This document shows, piece by piece, positions 57,293 to 64,000 of a stretch of 64,000 bases of DNA. This stretch comes from Brumicola pallidula DSM 14239 = ACAM 615 (GTDB taxonomy: Bacteria; Pseudomonadota; Gammaproteobacteria; Enterobacterales; Alteromonadaceae): positions 202,235-266,234 of the forward strand of contig NZ_AUAV01000008.1 in NCBI RefSeq assembly GCF_000428905.1, in the 5' to 3' direction. The notes below the pieces were generated by a model. The model was not told where the DNA came from. It did not search any database and worked only from the letters and a program-made list of their open reading frames with translations. Position numbers and translations under genes: made by a program. The number at the start of each line of letters is the position of its first letter. The first letter of the stretch is position 1.

Positions 57293-58900
57293 TTAAATTA
57301 ACCAGTCAAATAAGAATAAAAATATGAGACAAACCACGAAATATGCCAACAAATAGTAGGACGCTCTGTCTATCCTTCCTGGTATTAAATACCAGCCATC
57401 CTGCATTTCTGGATAGTCCATTTTGCGGAAAAACTCGGCTTGCCCTTTTACCGTGTATTGATGGTTGTGCGCTTTGAATCCTTCAATTGATACGCTCGCT
57501 ATCCAGGCCACTACTATACTTACAGCGCCTCCAATTAGACAATACCAGGGCCAAGCAATGTCATAGTACTGGTCAGCAACGAACAGTGACAAAAAGCCCA
57601 TTGCAATGCCTATAAGGAGCCCTTTCTCATTCGTATGTTTGGAGTAGAATCCTAAGAAAAAGGCGCTTAATTTAGCACCCACAAAAAAAGATCCAATCTT
57701 ACTAAGAATTTCAAGTACAGAACCCGCAGAGCCGACGAACAATATTGCGGGGATAATAATTAAAACAGCCCAGATTAATGTAAATATCCGTGACGCTTTA
57801 AGATAGTGGGTGCCGGTTTCATTTTTTTTAAAAAATTTCTTATAAAAATCGATTGTAGTTACCGTTGCCATCGAATTTAGGCTTGAATCGAGGCTTGACA
57901 TTGCGGCAGCAATCACCGCAGCAGTAATCAAGCCCATTAAACCTGGTATTTGTGCCACAATTGCAAATTCAAGAATGATTTTATTGCTATCTTCGAACAC
58001 CTTACCCTGGTAGTAGTTATGTAATAAAACGCCCAGTAGAAATAAAAAGAAGAATATTACGAATGCGGCATAACCCATAAAAATATAAGATTTTTTTGCA
58101 TCCGCCATTGTTTTTGCTGCCAATGTTCGCTGCACCATCATTTGATTTACACCATATACAACCACATGATAAATCGACATTGCGACAATACCGGTCCAAA
58201 TTGTAGACACGACAGAGGGATCCGTTGAAGTGTTGAAAGCATAAGTCATGCCCGAGGCCTTAAGTTCGCTTAATGCTCCAATAAGACCGCCAGGCAACAC
58301 ATTTATCAATGCAAAGAATATTATACATAATCCAAGCAATAGAATTACTGACTGCGCTACATCAGTCCAAATTACTGCAGACATTCCTCCCATCCACGTA
58401 TAAGCCGTAGCGATAACTGCGACTAATAAAATGGCTAATGTAACATCAAGACCAGTAACAAAGCTGATAACCAATGCGGTGGTGTAAAGCATGATCCCTG
58501 AATATGCGATGTTACCAAACAAAAATATGCTGGAGATTAGTGTTCTTGTTGTGAGTCCAAACCTTTTCTCAAGGTAGTCGAATATGGACGCGACCCCAAG
58601 ATTGTAGAAAAAAGGTAAAAATAAAGTAACGACAATAACGACGGCAATTGGATAATTCACGTGGATCAGTAGTACCGACATACCAGTTTCGTATGACCAT
58701 GCAGGGGCGCCTAATAATGATAAAGCGCCAATATACGTGGCGGCAACAGACATACCAATAGCCCACCATGGAGTTGATTTGTCGCCGACGTAGTAGTCTT
58801 GATCTGACTTCACACGTTGACTCAAAACAACTCCAAGGAAAAGAGTACCAATAATATATACAGCAACTATAAGCCAATTTAGAATGCCGAAACTCGTCAT
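57293..58900 (-). CDS. Sodium:solute symporter (SSS family), copy 2
   Basis: 535 residues, close paralogue of the symporter at 48623 over its full length (TPWWAIGMSVAATYIGALSLLGAPAWSYETG, DYLEKRFGLTTRTL, YTWMGGMSAVIWTDVAQ, SSLDSSLNSMATVTTIDFYKK). About 13 helices. It is the last gene of the A-B-SSS operon, 21 bases after type B. The gap 57113-57292, between convergent genes, shows nothing else. Confidence 0.93.
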   Translation of the reverse strand: MTSFGILNWLIVAVYIIGTLFLGVVLSQRVKSDQDYYVGDKSTPWWAIGMSVAATYIGALSLLGAPAWSYETGMSVLLIHVNYPIAVVIVVTLFLPFFYNLGVASIFDYLEKRFGLTTRTLISSIFLFGNIAYSGIMLYTTALVISFVTGLDVTLAILLVAVIATAYTWMGGMSAVIWTDVAQSVILLLGLCIIFFALINVLPGGLIGALSELKASGMTYAFNTSTDPSVVSTIWTGIVAMSIYHVVVYGVNQMMVQRTLAAKTMADAKKSYIFMGYAAFVIFFFLFLLGVLLHNYYQGKVFEDSNKIILEFAIVAQIPGLMGLITAAVIAAAMSSLDSSLNSMATVTTIDFYKKFFKKNETGTHYLKASRIFTLIWAVLIIIPAILFVGSAGSVLEILSKIGSFFVGAKLSAFFLGFYSKHTNEKGLLIGIAMGFLSLFVADQYYDIAWPWYCLIGGAVSIVVAWIASVSIEGFKAHNHQYTVKGQAEFFRKMDYPEMQDGWYLIPGRIDRASYYLLAYFVVCLIFLFLFDWLI

Positions 58901-58921
58901 CTCGTTTTCCTTATATTTTAC

Positions 58922-59917
58922 TTAACTCTGACGGATCTCTCTTACACGCTTGAGTATGTCTAAACCTTGCATAGAGAGAAAATGAAGGATGTCGATGTAT
59001 ACCCAATTTTCCGCTAATTTATCGCCATCGCGACGGTAAATATCCACTACTCGCATGTCAGCAGGTATATCTGATGCAGGCATGCCTAAAAACCCGCCAG
59101 TCGACTTCATACTTAAATTTGGCCAGCCAAACCAACAGGCAAAATCACCTTCCGCGAATCGACAAACATGGCCGTTAAACTTTATATCACCTAAGTGTCT
59201 TTCAAATGGTCCTTGGTGCTGATGCTGGTAGCGTTCGACCGTGTATGTTGAACCTATCCCAGAAGGACCAAACCAATACATATTATCGTGCCAAGTTTGA
59301 CGTAATTGCTCATCAGGACTACCCATACCAGAGCCAGTTAGGTCGTCACACATTTGCGTGACCAAGGCTAGAGTCTTAGCTGACATAGTTGGATTTTGCG
59401 CATTATGTAGCAATCCATCGTGGGTTGCTGGACCAGGGCGAATAATATCAGACGCCGTTTGCTCGGGTAAAACATTCACACCCGCTTGTTGCATGACGCT
59501 GATAATATCGCAGAAAAAGGCGACCTCTGATATTTTACCATTTTCAACTTTGGTAAACTCAACATAAGGAATAAATGTTAATTTGTGCGTGGCTGGGATC
59601 CCTAACCAATTGTTGTCAAATAAACCTGAAAAGTGACCACTGCTGCAAACCCATTCGCCATTTTCAATAGCGTTGGTGCCGGCCATAAAAATGTCTTCTC
59701 GACGATGAAGGGTAGTAAATGCTTTTTTTAATGGTGCCCAAAAAACGGCAGCCACATTGTCTGCTCCGTACTGCTCGTAAAAAGGATGCATCCCGCGCCA
59801 CAAAAATTCTGGCACCATGTTGTCAGTAAGCACAGAAATAGCATCATCTGCACTAGCACCATCGAGCGCCGCTTGATAGCTACGCACTGTCTGTTTTATA
59901 TCTTGGTAATCTGCCAT
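58922..59917 (-). CDS. Two-domain SnoaL-like protein (type B)
   Basis: 331 residues. SGHFSGLFDNNWLGIPATH, VENGKISEVAFFCDIISVMQQAGV, TWHDNMYWFGPSGIGSTYTVERYQHQH, NGHVCRFAEGDFACWFGWPNLSMKS and GGFLGMPASD match the protein at 50365 almost segment by segment. WFGP replaces WYGP. Middle gene of A-B-SSS, 12 bases after type A. Confidence 0.83.
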   Translation of the reverse strand: MADYQDIKQTVRSYQAALDGASADDAISVLTDNMVPEFLWRGMHPFYEQYGADNVAAVFWAPLKKAFTTLHRREDIFMAGTNAIENGEWVCSSGHFSGLFDNNWLGIPATHKLTFIPYVEFTKVENGKISEVAFFCDIISVMQQAGVNVLPEQTASDIIRPGPATHDGLLHNAQNPTMSAKTLALVTQMCDDLTGSGMGSPDEQLRQTWHDNMYWFGPSGIGSTYTVERYQHQHQGPFERHLGDIKFNGHVCRFAEGDFACWFGWPNLSMKSTGGFLGMPASDIPADMRVVDIYRRDGDKLAENWVYIDILHFLSMQGLDILKRVREIRQS

Positions 59918-59929
59918 TTTACTATTTCC

Positions 59930-61087
59930 TCAGTCAGCCATAGTTTGCATGAGTACGTCCAATTCATTGAACATCATCCACTCTTTGACAATCTTACCTT
60001 TGACGATAAAGTGCTGGGTTATACCCCAAAACTGTATCTGTTTGTTTGATGCTTCACCAAAAACGCCTGCCCCAGAATGTACAGCGTCGAGACTCCAACG
60101 CACAGATGTAAGGTAACCTTCCACTTCATTACCTGTCCAATAAACTTCATCTACTTGTGCATTACAGTCGGTTAGCGCGATATGCAGGTCTTTTAATAAA
60201 CTTAGATAGCTGTCTAGGCCTGTAAATTGTCTATTATTAGAGCCGATAAATTCGATATCTGCTCGATAAAATAGACTAAGATCAGCACCTGTTTGCTTGC
60301 CTAACGTACTGCTAAATGCTTCACGACAGAAAGCATCAGGGTCAAATCCAACAATTGGTTGGGCGAGCGAAATTGCTTGTCTAGGACTACCTGCCTGGCG
60401 CAAGTTTTGCCACGTATGTTTATCCCTAGGCCAGCCAGGGGTGCTTTTGTCAGCCACCATATTTCTTGCAGTTTGCTTTAAGTCTAAGCCTAATTGTTGT
60501 ATTAACGCGGCAGTATTGTAGAGGACGTGTTCAAGGTAGATTTTATTGTCTTTGGCGACACAGTTGGCAATCAACGGTACCTTTACCCGCCTGCCTGTTG
60601 CTGACCCAAACTTGCTATCACCATCGTTTGTGCCGACCATATAAACACGATGGGAGGTATGATATCCAAGTTCATCATTGCCTGCCCAAACAATATCATC
60701 GGTTATCAATTGAATATCTGAAAATGCGCCAGTTGTTGCATAAGTATCTGCAATAATTTTTTTGTTGCCACGCTGCAGACCAAAATCATCAAAAACATAG
60801 GAATCATTTGAATAAGTATCGCCTATGTAATCTATATCTCGGTCTTCCCATATTTTGTAGGTAATACGCACAATATAATCGATTATATTGGGGTAGATTT
60901 CTTCAAATCCAGCCATTGCCTGACGTGGCCCAAACGATTCTGGGATGCGTTTTTCTTCAGGAAGCCAACCGTCGCCAAATGCCTTTCGACCGAGATAAGA
61001 TGACAATGAAATATTCGTAGTCGTAGGCATATGCTCCCGCGTCAATGGTGCGGTAAGAATTTGGTTAACACTTTGTTTATCAGACAT
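59930..61087 (-). CDS. Two-domain SnoaL-like protein (type A)
   Basis: 385 residues. NIIDYIVRITYKIWEDRDIDYI, GAFSDIQLITDDIVWAGND, GYHTSHRVYMV, IANCVAKDNKIYLEHVLYN, and in the second fold SLFYRADIEFIGSNNRQF, SVRWSLDAVHSG and FWGITQHFIVKGKIVKEWMMFNEL. First gene of A-B-SSS with an operator-like site 45 bases upstream. The N-terminal 75 residues precede the fold and are variable among paralogues. Confidence 0.8.
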   Translation of the reverse strand: MSDKQSVNQILTAPLTREHMPTTTNISLSSYLGRKAFGDGWLPEEKRIPESFGPRQAMAGFEEIYPNIIDYIVRITYKIWEDRDIDYIGDTYSNDSYVFDDFGLQRGNKKIIADTYATTGAFSDIQLITDDIVWAGNDELGYHTSHRVYMVGTNDGDSKFGSATGRRVKVPLIANCVAKDNKIYLEHVLYNTAALIQQLGLDLKQTARNMVADKSTPGWPRDKHTWQNLRQAGSPRQAISLAQPIVGFDPDAFCREAFSSTLGKQTGADLSLFYRADIEFIGSNNRQFTGLDSYLSLLKDLHIALTDCNAQVDEVYWTGNEVEGYLTSVRWSLDAVHSGAGVFGEASNKQIQFWGITQHFIVKGKIVKEWMMFNELDVLMQTMAD

Positions 61088-61131
61088 GTTTAATTTCTTA
61101 ATTATTCAATTAACACAAATGTCACATATAA

Positions 61132-61145
61132 TGACTGCGAATGCA
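61132..61145. promoter_or_regulatory. Operator-like site upstream of the A-B-SSS operon
   Basis: TGACTGCGAATGCA resembles the complement of the site at 52484 (GACTGCGAAGTC) with changes in the right arm. It lies 45 bases before the type A ATG. Confidence 0.35.
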
Positions 61146-61255
61146 AAGAAATACTGTCGAATATGTTTAGTAACTCTTTTTAGGTACAGTTATTAAAATT
61201 TCGTCACAAAAAATAGAGTTTAGACTGAGTTACTCAAATAAATTGTTGGCTATTT

Positions 61256-62644
61256 TTATTGAGAAAACCACTTAAGATCATGCGTTATGACCTTATTAAT
61301 ACCCTGTTGGTTATAGTCTTGTGAAAACCACTTATGTGGACTGATAGTTAATGAATGCGTATTACCTTCGTATTCAAACAAGGCTACTTTTGAATTTATT
61401 GACGTTAATGAATAGGCTAATTTTTTATTCCAAAAAGGCGGAGAATAGTAATCACGGTCGGAATAATGCAGTGTAAGTGGTTCGCTTAAAAACTGTGGAT
61501 AGTTAATAGCATCCATCTTGAAGTAAGCGTCTTTAATATCGGTTGGGTGCTCAACACTGACTTTGCCTGAGGTATCCGTCATAAGTGTGTAATTACTCGT
61601 AGTTAGCTTATTAGTATGAAGTATTTCATACATCTGATTATATTTATTAATGAAGGCGAGTTCGACCGTGCTTATCGACCAAACGTCTTTTTGCCACGAC
61701 CATGTATCTGGATCAACTGTATTAATCCAATCAGGCGGATAAGGAAATTGAAAATTAGGGTTTATTTCGCCATTTTTTCCCGCTGCGGTTTTTGTCCATG
61801 TGCCATCGCCCGACATAAATGCTTCTGGGCTCGCGGCCATGGCACCGTAGAAACCACCTTGAACTAAACGAGGTAGAAAACAGCCCGAAAATATTGATGC
61901 TGAAGCGATTGTATTTTTAACGCTAGATTGCTCACCGGCGATGGCGAGCATAACCAATGCGGAGTCTCCTCCCTGAGAATGCCCTGATAATACAACCTTA
62001 TTCATGTTTACTTTCAGAGGCTCTTGGCGAAATTCAATTAAAGCTAAGCTCTCTAGGCTATCGAGTGCATTAAGCATATCTATGGCATAAAATATAGGGC
62101 TGACATAACTCGCATTATCCCAGCGCTGCATGAACTCTATTCCTTGAGCAGGAACTCCGTTTACTGTGCCATGTCCACGCCAGCCAGGGGTAATTACCAC
62201 ATATCCCTGTTTTGCCATATTATCGATGTACTTTGCTTGACTTCCTTTTTGCTCAAGAAAGAAATTAAACAAAGGTGCATTATCAATCCCAACCCAACCA
62301 TGGCTATAAAATAAGACTGGGTAGCCCTCTGCAGGGGCAGGTTGGTGCGGAATATCAATACGTGCATAGTTAGTTAATTCATCACTTTCATAGCTGAGCA
62401 TAAAGGATGAATAACCACTACTGTTATTGCCCATAGCTGAACGTTTTACAAACTTGCTGCCATATTGCCTGTTGCGTAAATGCGGTATTGATAAGTTCGA
62501 CAAGTCGCCAATGTCTGGCGTTGTCCAATCCATTATTAGTGGGTGTTTTTGATTTGAGTTTGCACTTGAACGAGAACAAACGATTAAGGAGCTTAATATT
62601 AAAATAGTTAATATTGTTTTTACCAACCAAATACTCTTACTCAT
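61256..62644 (-). CDS. Exported alpha/beta hydrolase
   Basis: 462 residues. An N-terminal signal (ILTILILSSLIVCS) suggests periplasmic or lipid-anchored location, although the lipobox LIVC is atypical. The oxyanion segment VLFYSHGWVG, the nucleophile elbow GHSQGGDS (Ser223) and a C-terminal His in EGNTHSLTI complete a probable triad with an Asp near YSDRDYY. It fits esterases or lipases with inserted lid regions. It would act on the substrate outside the cytoplasm. LacI-type regulator gene lies just upstream. Confidence 0.85.
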   Translation of the reverse strand: MSKSIWLVKTILTILILSSLIVCSRSSANSNQKHPLIMDWTTPDIGDLSNLSIPHLRNRQYGSKFVKRSAMGNNSSGYSSFMLSYESDELTNYARIDIPHQPAPAEGYPVLFYSHGWVGIDNAPLFNFFLEQKGSQAKYIDNMAKQGYVVITPGWRGHGTVNGVPAQGIEFMQRWDNASYVSPIFYAIDMLNALDSLESLALIEFRQEPLKVNMNKVVLSGHSQGGDSALVMLAIAGEQSSVKNTIASASIFSGCFLPRLVQGGFYGAMAASPEAFMSGDGTWTKTAAGKNGEINPNFQFPYPPDWINTVDPDTWSWQKDVWSISTVELAFINKYNQMYEILHTNKLTTSNYTLMTDTSGKVSVEHPTDIKDAYFKMDAINYPQFLSEPLTLHYSDRDYYSPPFWNKKLAYSLTSINSKVALFEYEGNTHSLTISPHKWFSQDYNQQGINKVITHDLKWFSQ

Positions 62645-62759
62645 CTTCTGCTTACCTCATTGTTGAACTTGCTTTTTTTGTTCAAATGTCGCTTAAAATT
62701 ATCTAATAACCTCAGCGGCACATCAAGTATCAGGTAAGAAAATGAGCAGTGGTTTATTG

Positions 62760-63773
62760 TTAATTCCTTACGGGCCCTACCGTCTTTCCTTGAACCAACG
62801 CGCCAGACCATACGCGAAGTTGAGCTGGATTGTCAGGCGCCGCTATTTGCTCAACCAAAATATCCACAGCGGCTTTGGTCATTTGCTCTATCGGCTGCTT
62901 AACCGTAGTGAGTTGGTAACTATGCCAAAACACGGCGTTCACACCGTCAAAACCCACGACAGATAAATCTTCTGGAACGCGTAAACCACAGTTCTCTCTG
63001 GCTTCATCTATCACCCCGATTGCCATGGTGTCATTGCTGCAGACAACAGCGGTGGGGGCAGAATGTGATGCCATATAATTCGAAAAGGCCTGACGCCCAG
63101 ACTGATAACTAAAATCGCCACAGGCTACTGGCACATCGTTGATACCTTTATCGGTGAGCGCTTTAATCGCTAATTCACAGCGTTCTTGGGCCACGTCAGA
63201 GTCCTCTGGCCCAGCAAGGACCAAATAATCTTTGTGTCCAAAGTCATGTAAAATATCGACTAGCTCAAAAATACCTTGCTCATGATTGCAACAAACAGAA
63301 CTTGCTGAATGCCCAGCCACTCGCCGGTTATAAAGTACAACCGGGATTTGATGCTGTTTAAATTTATTGATACTTTTATGATCAAAATGGGCTGCAAGGG
63401 CTATCACGCCATCGACTTGAAAAGTCCATATGTGCTCTAAAATATCGTCTAAACCGGCCGCATCGTCTAAATTAAACAATAATACGCGTTCATTTTTTTC
63501 TGATAAACGTTCGTTCAGCAAGGACAATACTTCCGGATAAACAAGGTTAACCCGTGAAGATGAAATAACCGCGACCATCCCTGACCGTTTTGTGATCAGC
63601 ATTCTCGCTATAGCATTGGGCTTATAGCCCAGTTCATTTGCTGTGGCTAAGACCTTTTCTCTGGTTTTATCAGACACACTGCGACCCGTCTGAAAAGCCC
63701 TAGAAACTGCCGATTGCGACACGCCAGCAACTTTGGCGACATCATAAGACGTGACGCGTTTATGTTTATTCAA
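62760..63773 (-). CDS. LacI-family transcriptional regulator
   Basis: 337 residues from a TTG that lies 2 bases after the preceding stop. The N-terminal helix-turn-helix is TSYDVAKVAGVSQSAVSRAFQ with hinge helix PNAIARML, followed by a periplasmic-binding-like sensor domain (VCSNDTMAIGVIDEA, LSVVGFDGV). It binds a small ligand, often a sugar. It is the best candidate regulator for the CG-centred palindromes upstream of the SnoaL, symporter and TonB genes. Confidence 0.93.
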   Translation of the reverse strand: MNKHKRVTSYDVAKVAGVSQSAVSRAFQTGRSVSDKTREKVLATANELGYKPNAIARMLITKRSGMVAVISSSRVNLVYPEVLSLLNERLSEKNERVLLFNLDDAAGLDDILEHIWTFQVDGVIALAAHFDHKSINKFKQHQIPVVLYNRRVAGHSASSVCCNHEQGIFELVDILHDFGHKDYLVLAGPEDSDVAQERCELAIKALTDKGINDVPVACGDFSYQSGRQAFSNYMASHSAPTAVVCSNDTMAIGVIDEARENCGLRVPEDLSVVGFDGVNAVFWHSYQLTTVKQPIEQMTKAAVDILVEQIAAPDNPAQLRVWSGALVQGKTVGPVRN

Positions 63774-63775
63774 TA

Positions 63776-64000
63776 TTATTTCTCGTATCTTCTCAGTCTT
63801 ATGTCAGCTTGTTCTTTATGTCCAGCAAATCCTTCTACGGCGCATAATCTAGAACAGTAATTGCCAACCACTACAGAGGCTTCTTCAGTAATATATTGGA
63901 AAGTACATGTTTTAATGAATTTCCCAACCCATAATCCACCAGTATAGCGTGCTGCCTTCTTAGTTGGTAGTGTATGGTTTGTGCCGATGCATTTATCGCC
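63776..64000 (-). CDS. Histidinol-dehydrogenase-family protein, C-terminal part (cut by window edge)
   Basis: 74 C-terminal residues read on the minus strand with a TAA at 63776-63778. [23 protein letters not shown] and [35 protein letters not shown] fit the histidinol-dehydrogenase superfamily, in particular the stand-alone catabolic members such as the sulfopropanediol dehydrogenase HpsN. The upstream part is outside the window. It is directly ahead of the LacI gene and probably co-transcribed with it, which points to catabolism rather than histidine synthesis. Confidence 0.75.
   Translation of the reverse strand, partial: GDKCIGTNHTLPTKKAARYTGGLWVGKFIKTCTFQYITEEASVVVGNYCSRLCAVEGFAGHKEQADIRLRRYEK

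Noticed and set aside
58569..58877. 102-codon minus-strand frame in the symporter
   Set aside because: Shadow frame of the SSS gene on the same strand, rich in Cys/Arg/Trp and without family similarity.

Overview
The window looks like chromosomal DNA of a free-living, probably marine gammaproteobacterium of the Alteromonadales type. The evidence is a set of conserved gene neighbourhoods typical of that group: gspC-gspD opposite hslR-hslO, envZ-ompR, prkB, purH-purD, fis-dusB-prmA, accC-accB-aroQ, dsbD opposite fxsA-groES-groEL. Base composition is AT-rich, and there are large TonB and sodium-symporter genes. No rRNA, tRNA or CRISPR array was seen. Species cannot be named from sequence alone.

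Layout. 1-3.3 kb: start of a type II secretion operon (gspC, gspD running off the left edge) opposite hslR-hslO. 3.4-7.0 kb: a small accessory catabolic operon (two-domain SnoaL-like protein, alpha/beta hydrolase, RraA-like protein, D-2-hydroxyacid dehydrogenase) in which two genes look damaged at their 5' ends. 7.2-27.2 kb: core genes for osmosensing, purine synthesis, DNA bending, tRNA modification, fatty-acid precursor synthesis, disulfide reduction and chaperonins. This stretch also holds a shrunken REC-GGDEF gene and a DsbD with a duplicated N-terminal domain. 27.1-31.2 kb: an inserted block behind groEL with a broken AAA/DUF4143 gene, a SEC-C protein and an AbiE toxin-antitoxin pair. A 26-base near-copy of the groEL 3' end and TTGCAT repeats lie at its far side. 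31.2-39.0 kb: a zinc-starvation (Zur) locus. Two palindromic Zur-box-like sites lie between divergent transcription units carrying DUF1826, a COG0523 GTPase, a MerC-like protein, DUF2796, a PhoX-type phosphatase, two DUF3299 proteins and an ABC exporter-type pair. 39.1-42.2 kb: a ligand-sensing diguanylate cyclase with a propeller domain.

42.9-64.0 kb is the most unusual region. It carries seven SnoaL/NTF2-like proteins, six of them two-domain or longer, organised around two sodium:solute symporters. The modules are SSS-B-A-C on one operon and A-B-SSS on another, plus two more type B genes in tandem. Around them lie a TonB-dependent receptor, a TPR-sulfotransferase, a secreted alpha/beta hydrolase, a LacI-family regulator and the 3' end of a histidinol-dehydrogenase-family gene. 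A CG-centred palindrome (TGACTTCGAAGTCA, or variants of it) occurs upstream of the symporter/type B divergent promoter, the TonB gene, the type A operon and the distant 3.5-kb operon. I read this as one LacI-controlled uptake and degradation regulon for an unidentified organic substrate. This is inference: the substrate and the chemistry of the SnoaL-like enzymes cannot be read from the sequence.
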